Part shown: one piece after another, positions 37,801 to 47,457 of the stretch
Layout of the letters: every line of letters begins with the position of its first letter
Numbering within the stretch: the stretch's first letter is position 1
Assembly: GCF_937770335.1 (NCBI RefSeq)
Contig: NZ_CALJHY010000007.1
Location: 186,001-250,000, forward strand
Source of the DNA: an uncultured Glaciecola sp.
GTDB taxonomy: Bacteria; Pseudomonadota; Gammaproteobacteria; Enterobacterales; Alteromonadaceae
Length of the DNA: 64,000 nt
Direction of reading: 5' to 3'
The notes under the pieces: model-generated
Told to the model about the DNA's origin: nothing
Seen by the model: the letters and a program-made list of their open reading frames with translations, nothing else
Database searches by the model: none
Position numbers and translations under genes: made by a program

Positions 37801-39450
37801 CTACATGTTGGGGTAGTTGGGACCGCCAGTACCTTCAGGCACAACCCAGTTAATGTTTTGATTTGGGTCTTTGATATCACATGTTTTACAGTGTATACAA
37901 TTCTGGGCATTGATTTGAAGCTGCTTTTCACCTGCGTTGCTTTCAATTATCTCATATACACCTGCCGGACAATAACGCTGAGCAGGTTCGTCATATTTAG
38001 GCAAATTCACGGTTACGGGGATCGCTGGATCCTTCAGTACCAGGTGACACGGTTGATCTTCCTCGTGGTTTGTATTTGACAAAAATACAGATGACAACTT
38101 ATCAAAACTCAACACACCGTCAGGCTTAAGATAATTAATTTTTGGCATATCCGCAGCCAGTTTTAAGCTAGCATGGTCGGGCGTGGAGTCACTAATATTA
38201 AACGGAAGTTTGCCCCCAAAAAAGTTCTGATCTAACGTGTTATATGCACCGCCGAAGAAGTTACCAAACTTATGAATCGCAGCACCAAAATTTCTAGAAC
38301 GATACAATTCGTCATACAACCAGGATTGTTTGAGCGTTTCGGTATATTCGATAGGGTCTTTCACTTCTGCTGATTCAACTGATAACAATTCAAATAAAGT
38401 TTCAGCCGCAAGTAAACCAGACTTCATGGCGGTATGATTGCCTTTGATTTTAGCGAAATTCAATGTACCCGCATTACAACCAACTAAGAGGCCGCCAGGG
38501 AAGGTCATTTTAGGAAGTGAGTTGAAACCGCCTTTTGCTATCGCTCTTGCACCATAAGTAACGCGTTTGCCGCCTTTTAGTGTGTCGGCAATAACAGGGT
38601 GATGTTTTAAGCGTTGAAACTCATCAAACGGACTCAAATGTGGGTTTGAATAATTAAGGTCTACGATCAGGCCAACAAATACCTGATTATTTTCAGCATG
38701 ATATAAATAGCTTCCACCTGTCGTATCAGTTAGAGGCCAGCCTGCAGTGTGCACAACTAACCCTTCTCGATGCTGCTCAGCTGGAATATCCCAAATTTCT
38801 TTGAAACCCAGTGCATAGTGCTGGGGAGATACGTTTTTATTGAGGTCAAATTGCTGTATGAGCTGTTTGCCTAAATGTCCATGACAGCCCTCAGCAAACA
38901 CGGTGTACTTCGCTGTGAGTAACATACCGGGCATGTAACTGTCTTTGTGTTCACCAGCTTCGCTGACGCCCATATCACCGGTGATAACACCGCCAACACT
39001 GCCGTCTTCGTTATAATGCACATTAGCTGCAGTGAAGCCGGGAAAAACTTCTACACCCAATTGTTCCGCTTGTTCCGCCATCCAACGACAAAGGTTTGCC
39101 ATACTTGCAATATAATTGCCCGTATTATGCATAGTTTTTGGAGCCATAAAGTTTGGTAACTTAGTTGAACCGGTTTCGCTGTTAAGCAAGTAAATATGAT
39201 CTTCCGTTACTTTAGTGGTTAAAGGAGCACCAAGCTCAGCCCAATTTGGAAATAGTTCATCGAGTGCTCTGGTTTCAAATACGGCACCTGACAGAATATG
39301 CGCACCTACTTCAGACCCTTTTTCGAGTACACAAACGTTTAATTCTTGGCCTTTTTCATTCGCCAGTTGCTTGAGTTTACAAGCAGTTGATAGGCCTGAA
39401 GGGCCTGCACCAACTACGATTACATCAAACTCCATTACTTCTCTTTCCAC
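37801..39450 (-). CDS. etfD: Electron-transfer flavoprotein-ubiquinone oxidoreductase
   Basis: The 549-residue FAD and 4Fe-4S protein passes electrons from ETF to ubiquinone in the inner membrane, so linking acyl-CoA dehydrogenases to respiration. The FAD-binding GAGPSGLS is at the start, GSEVGAHILSGAVFE follows, and the cluster cysteines are in the C-terminal NCIHCKTCDIKDP. The GTG at 39450 with GGAG six bases upstream gives the start MEREVMEF, the same opening as homologues. It is divergent from etfBA across 244 bases with a LiuR-like site. Confidence 0.94.
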   Translation of the reverse strand: MEREVMEFDVIVVGAGPSGLSTACKLKQLANEKGQELNVCVLEKGSEVGAHILSGAVFETRALDELFPNWAELGAPLTTKVTEDHIYLLNSETGSTKLPNFMAPKTMHNTGNYIASMANLCRWMAEQAEQLGVEVFPGFTAANVHYNEDGSVGGVITGDMGVSEAGEHKDSYMPGMLLTAKYTVFAEGCHGHLGKQLIQQFDLNKNVSPQHYALGFKEIWDIPAEQHREGLVVHTAGWPLTDTTGGSYLYHAENNQVFVGLIVDLNYSNPHLSPFDEFQRLKHHPVIADTLKGGKRVTYGARAIAKGGFNSLPKMTFPGGLLVGCNAGTLNFAKIKGNHTAMKSGLLAAETLFELLSVESAEVKDPIEYTETLKQSWLYDELYRSRNFGAAIHKFGNFFGGAYNTLDQNFFGGKLPFNISDSTPDHASLKLAADMPKINYLKPDGVLSFDKLSSVFLSNTNHEEDQPCHLVLKDPAIPVTVNLPKYDEPAQRYCPAGVYEIIESNAGEKQLQINAQNCIHCKTCDIKDPNQNINWVVPEGTGGPNYPNM

Positions 39451-39569
39451 GTGCGTCTCCTAAACAACTCATACCAGTTATAGTAAAACATTAATTAAAC
39501 AAATTTTACAGCTTGTGAAAACATTGTAAAATGAAATTACCAACTAATGTAATTTTTTAGTGAATACAG

Positions 39570-39609
39570 GTTGACGTTTACGTAAAGTGTAAGTAAATTT
39601 TGCGTCAAC
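39570..39609. promoter_or_regulatory. LiuR-like operator and candidate promoter between etfD and etfB
   Basis: TTGACGTTTACGTAAA (39571-39586) resembles the LiuR (MerR-type) consensus known from proteobacterial branched-chain and acyl-CoA catabolism genes. The first hexamer TTGACG and TAAATT (39594-39599), spaced by 17, could be the -35 and -10 of etfBA. GTTGACG (39570-39576) is also inverted as CGTCAAC (39603-39609). The consensus is recalled and the match is by eye. Confidence 0.55.
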
Positions 39610-39694
39610 AAGTTCGGATGAATGCTATATTTACGCGAAAGTAGCATTAAAGCGAATAGTATTTATTTATCGAAAGCCCTAAATAGAGGTTATT

Positions 39695-40453
39695 ATGAAA
39701 ATTTTAGTACCGGTAAAACGGGCAGTAGACTACAACGTAAAGGTACGAGTAAAACCCGATAACTCGGGTGTTGACCTCAATAATGTGAAAATGGCAATTA
39801 ATCCTTTTTGCGAAATTGCGATTGAAGAAGCCATTCGTTTGAAAGAAAAAGGTGTAGCAACAGAAGTTGTAGTTATATCAATTGGCGATAAGGCTTGCCA
39901 AGAACAAATTCGAACTGGTCTAGCATTAGGCGCGGATCGTGGCATTCATATTGAAACGGATGCAGGCGTGGTTATTGATTCGCTACAAGTAGCCAAATTG
40001 CTGCAAAAAATAGTTGAAGCCGAAAAACCTGATTTGGTGATTTTAGGCAAACAAGCAATTGATTCTGATAATAATCAAACCGGCCAAATGCTTGCAGCTC
40101 TCACTGGTATGCCGCAAGGAACATTTGCCTCTGAAGTTTTAGTGGCAGACGGCACAGTTAATGTAACTCGCGAAATTGATGGTGGCTTGCAAACGGTTAA
40201 GCTTCAGTTACCAGCAGTGGTAACTACCGATTTACGCTTGAATGAACCGAGATATGCGTCATTGCCAAATATTATGAAAGCAAAGCGTAAACCAATTGAT
40301 GTTAAACCAGTCGCAGATTTCGGTGTTGATATGACATCTAAAGTAACTGTTATAAAAGTTGAAGCACCGGCTCAACGGGTTGGCGGTGTAAAGGTTGCCG
40401 ATGTCGCTGAATTAGTCCATAAATTAAAGAATGAAGCGAAGGTGATATCATGA
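39695..40453 (+). CDS. etfB: Electron-transfer flavoprotein subunit beta
   Basis: The 252-residue beta subunit of ETF binds AMP and forms the FAD-carrying heterodimer with EtfA. It takes electrons from acyl-CoA and related dehydrogenases and hands them to ETF-QO. The opening [37 protein letters not shown] and [18 protein letters not shown] are family marks. An AGAGG box lies six bases before the ATG. The stop overlaps the etfA start by four bases (ATGA). Confidence 0.95.
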   Translation: MKILVPVKRAVDYNVKVRVKPDNSGVDLNNVKMAINPFCEIAIEEAIRLKEKGVATEVVVISIGDKACQEQIRTGLALGADRGIHIETDAGVVIDSLQVAKLLQKIVEAEKPDLVILGKQAIDSDNNQTGQMLAALTGMPQGTFASEVLVADGTVNVTREIDGGLQTVKLQLPAVVTTDLRLNEPRYASLPNIMKAKRKPIDVKPVADFGVDMTSKVTVIKVEAPAQRVGGVKVADVAELVHKLKNEAKVIS

Positions 40454-41376
40454 GTGTATTAGTTTATGCAGAACACGATAACGAATCGTTAAAAACAGAA
40501 ACCAACAAATTAGTGCATGCTGCCCTAGGTGTATCAACAGACATTGTTGTTTTGGTTGCTGGATCGGGTTGCGCAGCGATTGCTGAAGCTGCGGCGAAAA
40601 TATCAGGCGTTTCCAAGGTCCTTTTGGCCGACAATACAGTTTATGAACATCAATTACCTGAAAATATCGCTGAACTAGTAGTTGAAGTCGCGGCTGATTA
40701 CTCACATGTTTTCGCAGCAGCTACTACAACGGGTAAAAACTTTATGCCTCGCGTTGCCGCTCTGCTAGATGTAGCGCAAATATCTGACATTATCAAAGTG
40801 GAAGCAGCAGATACCTTCGTGCGTCCTATTTATGCTGGTAATGCCATTGCAACAGTACAATCTTCTGACAGTAAAATAATAGTTACTGTTCGTGCTGCTT
40901 CTTTTGATGCAGCGGAGAATGACGGAAATGCATCGGTTGAAATATTAGATACCGTTAAAACGTCTGAGAAATCAAGCTATGTCTCAGCAGAACTTACGGT
41001 ATCTGAGCGCCCAGAACTGACAGCTGCAGATGTTATCATCTCTGGTGGTCGTGGTATGCAAAACGGAGACAATTTCGCATTACTAAATGGTATCGCTGAC
41101 AAGTTGGGTGCAGCAATTGGTGCATCAAGAGCAGCCGTAGATGCTGGCTTTGTTCCTAATGATATGCAGGTTGGTCAAACGGGCAAAATTGTGGCACCGC
41201 AGCTGTATATTGCGGTTGGTATATCGGGTGCGATACAGCATTTAGCGGGTATGAAAGACAGTAAAGTAATCGTAGCCATTAATAAAGATGAAGAGGCTCC
41301 TATCTTCTCAGTTGCTGATTATGGTCTGGTTGGTGATTTGTTTGATGTGTTACCTCAGTTGGAAGCAGCGCTTTAA
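40450..41376 (+). CDS. etfA: Electron-transfer flavoprotein subunit alpha
   Basis: The 308-residue alpha subunit carries FAD. The FAD-binding region has [55 protein letters not shown] and the C-terminal [20 protein letters not shown]. It is translationally coupled to etfB. A strong terminator follows, separating it from the convergent moaE. Together with etfD and the acyl-CoA dehydrogenase at 50 kb it supports oxidation of acyl-CoA substrates. Confidence 0.95.
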   Translation: MSVLVYAEHDNESLKTETNKLVHAALGVSTDIVVLVAGSGCAAIAEAAAKISGVSKVLLADNTVYEHQLPENIAELVVEVAADYSHVFAAATTTGKNFMPRVAALLDVAQISDIIKVEAADTFVRPIYAGNAIATVQSSDSKIIVTVRAASFDAAENDGNASVEILDTVKTSEKSSYVSAELTVSERPELTAADVIISGGRGMQNGDNFALLNGIADKLGAAIGASRAAVDAGFVPNDMQVGQTGKIVAPQLYIAVGISGAIQHLAGMKDSKVIVAINKDEEAPIFSVADYGLVGDLFDVLPQLEAAL

Positions 41377-41419
41377 ATAAAATTGATAAACTGAGTTTGT
41401 AAAGCAAACTTTCAGATTC

Positions 41420-41458
41420 AAAAAGCCTTTGTGAACATAAAGTCACAAGGGCTTTTTT
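41420..41458. terminator. Bidirectional terminator between etfA and moaE
   Basis: AAAAAGCCTTTGTGA pairs with TCACAAGGGCTTTTTT (one mismatch) around a short loop, with A and T runs on each side. It can end etfA rightward and moaE leftward. Confidence 0.85.
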
Positions 41459-41518
41459 GTAGTAAAAATTCAGCTTTCTATAGAGTGAAGACTGAGCACA
41501 GTTGAGGCAAAAAATCGC

Positions 41519-41992
41519 TCAGTTTGACGACAACCATTCGTCTGCTTTTTGTTTGTCTGATGCTTTTGACTTTACCCAAAACTCACCGTCTAAAGTCACT
41601 TCTTTCTTCCAAAATGGAGCGTTTGTTTTCAAAAAATCCATAATATATTCTGTTGATGCGAACGCCGCCTTGCGATGCTTACTGCTTACGCCAACAAATA
41701 CAATTTGTTCATCAGGTGTTAGTTTCCCAGTTCGATGAATAACATTAATAATACCAATAGGCCAACGTTCACGAGCCTGATCACAAATATTAATCAGGCT
41801 TTTTTCGGTCATTCCTGGATAATGCTCGAGCGTCATATAGCGCAAGTTACCGCGTTCAGTCAGTTCTCTTACCAAACCCGTAAAGGTGACTATCGCACCG
41901 TCTGAGTTAGTATGCTTTTGAATTTTCGAATATTCGCATGCGAGGTCAAAATCGTGCTCTTGTATACTAATAAATGTAGTTGGTTTTTTCAT
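41519..41992 (-). CDS. moaE: Molybdopterin synthase catalytic subunit MoaE
   Basis: The protein of 157 residues is the large subunit of molybdopterin synthase, which inserts sulfur into cyclic pyranopterin monophosphate. The family marks are GAIVTFTGLVRE, YMTLEHYPGM, VIHRTGKL and the C-terminal PFWKKE with the catalytic lysines. No moaA, moaC or moaD gene is next to it. The ATG at 41992 is preferred over an in-frame GTG at 42007, but both have poor ribosome sites, so the start is uncertain. Confidence 0.9.
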   Translation of the reverse strand: MKKPTTFISIQEHDFDLACEYSKIQKHTNSDGAIVTFTGLVRELTERGNLRYMTLEHYPGMTEKSLINICDQARERWPIGIINVIHRTGKLTPDEQIVFVGVSSKHRKAAFASTEYIMDFLKTNAPFWKKEVTLDGEFWVKSKASDKQKADEWLSSN

Positions 41993-42464
41993 AAATTCAG
42001 GTGCCACGTCGATTAGGTAATATGTAAAAATTCGTTGTTTTGTTCAAAATATTATCTCGTTTACTTTGTCACAAATCTCGGCGCAATCATACGTAAAGTT
42101 GACCTGTTTTTAAGCTAACCCCGACAGGTTAAGTTATGACTAAATATTCAAAGATAAAAAATTTAACGTTAAGTTTTCCTCATGACACAGATTTTAAGAC
42201 GACGATAAAAATTCAGAGATCTCTTCAGTTAAATGTCATAAATGATTATTTCATTTTAATATGAGAACTTACCAGAATAATACCAACTATCAGTAATATC
42301 GAGGCCACCAGGTTTGGACCTAAAAGCTATCCTATCGAAATTAGCGTTGTGTGTTCTAATGGCGATCGTTAATGCGACTTGATTACGCTTTTTAATGATT
42401 TGCATCATTGGGATATTGAAATATATAGTTCACATGGAAGAAGTAAAAAACTGTTCAGTCAAAA

Positions 42465-42483
42465 AGGAGTCTTTGGGACTCCT
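42465..42483 (+). other. Small hairpin in the gap before the RND genes
   Basis: AGGAGTC (42465-42471) and GACTCCT (42477-42483) form a 7-bp stem with a five-base loop, flanked by A-rich sequence and followed by a weak ATTTG. It could be an incomplete terminator or part of a small RNA. Confidence 0.35.
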
Positions 42484-42554
42484 ATTTGCCTAAAATTGCA
42501 TGATTTTATTAAGTAACAGTAAACGTTTAACGATGGTTGAGTGATTGATTCACC

Positions 42555-42701
42555 GTGGCTGGTAAAGTATATGACTGCTCTAAAATGGAATTGGACTTTC
42601 TATTAAGCCCTTTAGAAATCACTTTAAAAGAATTTCAGTATGATGTTTGGCGTAAAGTAAAAGCGGATGTTATACATAAAGCGAATGTCCCTCGACATTA
42701 G
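42555..42701 (+). CDS. Possible 48-residue small protein
   Basis: A GTG-started frame of 48 codons has a protein-like composition, with an amphipathic middle (LEITLKEFQYDVWRKVKADV) that could form a helix. It has no ribosome site and I recognise no family. It could be a decayed gene fragment or chance. Confidence 0.2.
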   Translation: MAGKVYDCSKMELDFLLSPLEITLKEFQYDVWRKVKADVIHKANVPRH

Positions 42702-42928
42702 TCGAGTGGTGATTCAAAGCTCATTTGAAGTAACTATATAGTAATACTCTACAGGTAGTGCTTTGATTCACTGCAGCGAAGTACAATTTAGCTCCTATGT
42801 GAAAACGTCTACCTCATGCCGGACACATCTATTAACAATTTTTAATAAAGGTAAAAAAGCCTTTGTGTTAGAAGTTGCGTACAATAAATGGTGTCTAATA
42901 ACTTAATGAATTTACAAGGTTTCCTTCA

Positions 42929-44137
42929 ATGGCTAGTGGTTTTAAAAGAGTAGGTATACCTATATTGATTTTGGTAAGCGCAGTGGCAGTTGCGTTTGCG
43001 TTGATTAGTATGAAGAAACAGCCTGAGAAAGAAGAAATAATTACACGTGACTTTCTGGTTGATGCGAAACTCGTAGAAGCCGGGAATGTCGAGTTCTTGG
43101 TTTATTCACAAGGCTCAGTGCAGCCAAAAAATAAAACAATGCTCAGTACGCAAGTAACTGGACGCGTTATCGCGGTCGCAGACAATTTCATTGAGGGCGG
43201 CTTTTTCAAAAAAGGTGATGTGCTAGTAGAGTTGGAAACGTCTGATTATCAAACTGATTTATTATTGGCTGAGTCTGAAGTCGCGCGTGCACAAGCAGCA
43301 CTTGATGAAGAAAAGGCCCGCGGAAAAGTAGCGGCAGAAGAATGGCGCTCTTTTAACAAGGGTATAGCCCCTGAATTGGGACTTAGAAAACCTCAATTGG
43401 CGCGTGAAGAAGCCTCAGTCAAGGCCGCTCAAGCTAACTTACAGCGCGCACAACGTAACTTTGATAGAACAAGAATTAAAGCCCCATACGATGGTTTGGT
43501 AAAATCTCGTAGCGTGGATTTAGGCCAGTTTGTTACTTTAGGTTCACAGTTGGGTGAAGTATTCGCAACCGATGTCGCTGAAGTTAGATTGCCGTTAACG
43601 GATGATGATATTTCTTTTTTAGCGGATTTAAACTCAGAAAATCCGCAAGTAACGTTGAGTTCTGATATAGCGGGTAAAAATATAAAATGGCAAGGGACGT
43701 TAGTTCGCGATGAAGCCGTACTAGACAGCAAAAGCCGAGTAATATACGGCGTCGTTGAAGTTAACGATCCCTATCAATTAAATGTGCCTGAGGATTCAAA
43801 AGGTATGCCCCTCCGTTTTGGGCGTTTTGTAAATGCCACAATTTTAGGTATTACAGCAAATAATATTGTTGTTTTACCGCGAAATGTTTTGCGCTTAGAT
43901 GGCACAATATTAACGGTTAACGATGATAAAAAAATCAATATTAATTTTGTAACCGTGCAAAGAGCGGATGAAGACTTTGTCTATATTAGTGAAGGTTTGA
44001 GCGCTCAACAGCAAGTTGTAATGAGTGCGGTGCCGAATCCATATGAAGGCATGCCTGTTCGTTTTCTAGGTGATGAGCCCACCCCCAGAAGTCAAACAGA
44101 GTCGTCTGTAAATGACAATGCCGTTGAGGTTAGATAA
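42929..44137 (+). CDS. RND efflux periplasmic adaptor (membrane fusion protein)
   Basis: The 402-residue protein has an N-terminal membrane anchor (IPILILVSAVAVAFALIS), a lipoyl-like barrel split around a coiled-coil hairpin with ARAQAALDEEKAR and ANLQRAQRNFDRTRIKAPYDG, and beta-barrel and membrane-proximal domains. This is the HlyD/MexA-type adaptor that bridges the RND pump and an outer-membrane channel. An AAGG box precedes the ATG. The stop overlaps the pump start by one base (TAATG), so translation is coupled. No TolC-like gene or regulator is adjacent, so the substrate is unknown. Confidence 0.9.
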   Translation: MASGFKRVGIPILILVSAVAVAFALISMKKQPEKEEIITRDFLVDAKLVEAGNVEFLVYSQGSVQPKNKTMLSTQVTGRVIAVADNFIEGGFFKKGDVLVELETSDYQTDLLLAESEVARAQAALDEEKARGKVAAEEWRSFNKGIAPELGLRKPQLAREEASVKAAQANLQRAQRNFDRTRIKAPYDGLVKSRSVDLGQFVTLGSQLGEVFATDVAEVRLPLTDDDISFLADLNSENPQVTLSSDIAGKNIKWQGTLVRDEAVLDSKSRVIYGVVEVNDPYQLNVPEDSKGMPLRFGRFVNATILGITANNIVVLPRNVLRLDGTILTVNDDKKININFVTVQRADEDFVYISEGLSAQQQVVMSAVPNPYEGMPVRFLGDEPTPRSQTESSVNDNAVEVR

Positions 44138-47100
44138 TGAGTAATCAATACGAAGAAGAACATATTGATACTGAGAAAGGGATTATCGCTTGGTTTGCAC
44201 GTAACAGTGTAGCGGCCAATTTATTGATGTTTATCATTATAATAGGTGGAGTTTTTGGGATTTTCAGAGTCCAAAAACAGGTCTTCCCTGCGTTCGAAGT
44301 TAACATTATAGCGGTACAGGTTCCGTATTTGGGAGCGGCACCTCAAGAGGTTGAAGAGGGAGTTATTCTCAAACTTGAAGAGGCAATCAAAGATATTGAG
44401 GGGATTAAAAAGCTAACTTCAACAGCACGTGAAGGCGTCGGTTCGATTAGTATAGAAGTTGCGGATGGATACGACGTACAAAATCTACTGGACGAAGTTA
44501 AAGTTCAAGTAGATGCCATTCCAAGCTTCCCCGGCAATACTGAGAAACCGGTCGTATATCGTATTAAATTTCCTCAAGATGTACTTTGGGTATCAGTTTA
44601 CGGAGAAACAACTGAACGAGAATTGAAGCAGTATGCTCAAGGTATTCGTGACGAAATAGTTACTTTGGGAGGTATCTCTGATGTATCAGTTGTGGGCTCA
44701 CGCGATTATGAAATTTCAGTTGAAATATCTGAACTCAAATTACAGGAATACGACCTAACCTTTAGTGACATGGTAACGGCAATTCGCCAATCATCTATTG
44801 ATTTACCAGGTGGTTCGATTCGTTCAGACAATGGTGACATTTTACTGCGGGCTAACGGCCAAGCTTACAACGCTTGGGATTTTGCTAAAATTGTATTGCT
44901 TAGTCGAAGCGACGGTACCCGACTCCTACTAGGCGATATTGCTACGATTAATGACGGTTTTGTAGAAGACCGTCAGTTTGCATTATTCGACGGTAAACCA
45001 GCGGTAAGTTTGCGAGTGAGGGCGGTAGGCGATCAAAATGCGTTACAAATCTCTGACTCGGTTAATGAATATTTGGATGAAAAGCGTAAAACCATACCTG
45101 CTAATTTAAGTATTGATACATGGGGGGATAGCTCGTTTTATTTGGCTGATCGTTTAAGTATGATGCTTAAAAATATGGCGTTCGGTGCGTTACTCGTGTT
45201 CATTGTGCTCTCATTATTTTTGCGAGTGAAATTGGCATTTTGGGTCATTTTGGGTTTGCCTGTTTGTTTCCTCGGTACGTTAATGGTCATGCCTGCGTCG
45301 CAGATAGATGTGTCTATTAATATGCTGAGTCTGTTTGGATTTATTTTGGTGCTGGGAATAGTCGTAGATGATGCCATTATTATGGGGGAGTCAGCTTATT
45401 CCGAAATTGATAAAAAAGGACACAGCGCCGATGCCGTTATCCGAGGCGTTAAAAAAGTAGCAATGCCCGCGACTTTTGGTGTATTAACTACGATTGCAGC
45501 ATTTTCACCTATGTTAATGGTGAGCGGTACTTTTGGTGTTATATGGAAGACAATTGGTATTGTCGTCATCATGTGTCTTGTATTTTCCTTGATTGAGTCA
45601 AAGCTAATATTGCCTGCGCATTTGGTTAATATGAAATTAAAGCCCTACGACCCGAGCAAGGCCAACCGTTTTCAAAAATTTAGAGATTTTTTTAGTGTTG
45701 GTATTAAAACCTTCATAGAAAACAAGTATCTGCCATTTCTGAAGAAGGCGGTAAAATATCGGTATACGACTTTGGCAAGCTTTATTGGACTGCTTATCAT
45801 TACCATCGGTCTGTTTGCGAGTGGTTTAGTGCGTTGGCAGTTTTTCCCCAGCATTCCTTCAGACTTTATGCGGGCAAGTGTTGAGCTAGAAGCCGGTTCG
45901 TCTCTAGAACAAAGAGATCAAGCTATAAACTCTATGTTAAATGCTATGTATAAAATGGACGACCAAGTAGTAGATGAAACGGGTACAAAAGCGGTTAAGC
46001 ATGCAATTGCATTTGATAATGGCATGCTAGGCGGTGTTGTTTTTGTTGAATTAACAAAAGGTGAAACACGTGAGTTAACCGACGTCCAGATCCAAGATAT
46101 TTGGCGTGAATACTTACCTGAAATTCCGGGTGTCAAAAACTTTACGATCGGCAGTCCCGGGGGTCCAGGAGGTGGTAACGGTTTGAGCTTCGAATTTCGT
46201 TCAGACAACGTGTCACAACTTGAAAATATCTCTAAAGAGTTACGCAGTTATTTAGGTGGCTACGCAGGTATTACCGAGGTTAACGATTCATTCAGCGGTG
46301 GCAGTGATGAAATAAAATTAGAGCTTAAACCAGAAGCAGAGTCTTTGGGTTTATCTCTCTCACAATTGGCGCAGCAGGTACGTTATGGATTTTACGGTGC
46401 CGAGGCCCAACGTATTCAACGAGATGACGAAGAAATAAAAGTAATGGTCAGATATCCAAAAGAAGAAAGAAATTCAATTGGAAATCTTGAAACTATGCGG
46501 ATCCGCGCCCCAAATGGCGATAACATCCCGTTTAGCGAAGTTGCCGATATTGAATTAGGTAAAGGCTATGCCAATATAGTGCGCGTTGATGGCAACCGCT
46601 CAGTATCCGTTACTGCAAAAGTAAACGCTGATGTGGTGGATACTCGTGACTTGTTAATCGATGTGCAAAGCAAAGTTATTCCTGAAATGTTGCAGCGTTA
46701 TCCTGAAGTAGAGTTTCGATTACAAGGTAACTCAAAAGACGAAACCGATGCTATTTTGTCGTTAGTACAAGGATTTCTTTTTGCACTTGTCGCTATTTAT
46801 GCCTTAATGGCAATCCCATTAAAGTCATATTCACAACCACTTATTATTATGTCGGTAATTCCATTCGGTATGGTTGGTGCTATCGTGGGACATCTTATAC
46901 TCGGTCAAGCGGTAAGCGTGTTGTCGATATGCGGCATTATTGCCCTGGCGGGAGTGGTGGTGAATGACTCTCTTATTATGGTCGACTTTGTGAATAGAGC
47001 GAGAGCCGAAGGTCGCTCGTTAATTGATTCGGTATTGAAGTCGGGTAGTGAACGTTTTAGAGCAATTATATTAACCTCGCTAACCACTTTCATGGGACTA

Positions 47101-47301
47101 ATGCCAATCGTTTTTGAGCGCAGCTTGCAAGCTCAAGTGGTAATACCAATGGCAATATCGTTAGCGTTTGGTATTTTATTTGCAACGGTTATTACCTTAT
47201 TATTAATACCTGCTTTATATATGATATTGGATGATTTTAAGCAGCTATTTAAACCTAGGAAAGAGGTTGATTTGTCACCGCCAAAGCTGGAAAAAGTGTA
47301 G
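44137..47301 (+). CDS. RND efflux pump permease
   Basis: The 1,054-residue inner-membrane transporter has the RND repeat layout of two sets of six membrane segments and large periplasmic loops. The proton-relay pair is present in VVDDAIIMGE (segment 4), and the second half has the matching GVVVNDSLIMVDF. Family length is normal. It probably exports drugs, dyes or amphiphiles using the proton gradient together with the adaptor encoded just upstream. A strong terminator follows. Specificity cannot be read from the sequence. Confidence 0.92.
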   Translation: MSNQYEEEHIDTEKGIIAWFARNSVAANLLMFIIIIGGVFGIFRVQKQVFPAFEVNIIAVQVPYLGAAPQEVEEGVILKLEEAIKDIEGIKKLTSTAREGVGSISIEVADGYDVQNLLDEVKVQVDAIPSFPGNTEKPVVYRIKFPQDVLWVSVYGETTERELKQYAQGIRDEIVTLGGISDVSVVGSRDYEISVEISELKLQEYDLTFSDMVTAIRQSSIDLPGGSIRSDNGDILLRANGQAYNAWDFAKIVLLSRSDGTRLLLGDIATINDGFVEDRQFALFDGKPAVSLRVRAVGDQNALQISDSVNEYLDEKRKTIPANLSIDTWGDSSFYLADRLSMMLKNMAFGALLVFIVLSLFLRVKLAFWVILGLPVCFLGTLMVMPASQIDVSINMLSLFGFILVLGIVVDDAIIMGESAYSEIDKKGHSADAVIRGVKKVAMPATFGVLTTIAAFSPMLMVSGTFGVIWKTIGIVVIMCLVFSLIESKLILPAHLVNMKLKPYDPSKANRFQKFRDFFSVGIKTFIENKYLPFLKKAVKYRYTTLASFIGLLIITIGLFASGLVRWQFFPSIPSDFMRASVELEAGSSLEQRDQAINSMLNAMYKMDDQVVDETGTKAVKHAIAFDNGMLGGVVFVELTKGETRELTDVQIQDIWREYLPEIPGVKNFTIGSPGGPGGGNGLSFEFRSDNVSQLENISKELRSYLGGYAGITEVNDSFSGGSDEIKLELKPEAESLGLSLSQLAQQVRYGFYGAEAQRIQRDDEEIKVMVRYPKEERNSIGNLETMRIRAPNGDNIPFSEVADIELGKGYANIVRVDGNRSVSVTAKVNADVVDTRDLLIDVQSKVIPEMLQRYPEVEFRLQGNSKDETDAILSLVQGFLFALVAIYALMAIPLKSYSQPLIIMSVIPFGMVGAIVGHLILGQAVSVLSICGIIALAGVVVNDSLIMVDFVNRARAEGRSLIDSVLKSGSERFRAIILTSLTTFMGLMPIVFERSLQAQVVIPMAISLAFGILFATVITLLLIPALYMILDDFKQLFKPRKEVDLSPPKLEKV

Positions 47302-47324
47302 TATTAATAGATAAAAGTACAAAA

Positions 47325-47367
47325 TAAAAAGGCCATTTCATTCAATATTGAAAATGGCCTTTTTTTA
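47325..47367 (+). terminator. Terminator after the RND operon
   Basis: AAAAAGGCCATTT pairs with AAATGGCCTTTTTT around a short AT-rich loop and is followed by a T-run. It can also act on the convergent TonB-receptor transcript. Confidence 0.88.
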
Positions 47368-47457
47368 TTTCTTAACTGCCTGTCCGGTAGTTAAGTATCT
47401 GTCTTATAGCATTGGTTAATAAAAGTCTCTTAAAAAGAAGACTCTTTTAACCAACTT

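Larger units (their letters stand above)
41993..42928. other. Intergenic region of about 930 bases, mostly empty
   Basis: This AT-rich stretch is the longest gap in the window. It holds one hairpin (42465-42483), one weak small open frame (42555-42701) and the leader of the RND adaptor. No recognisable gene remnant, repeat or RNA gene was seen in the rest. Confidence 0.5.
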
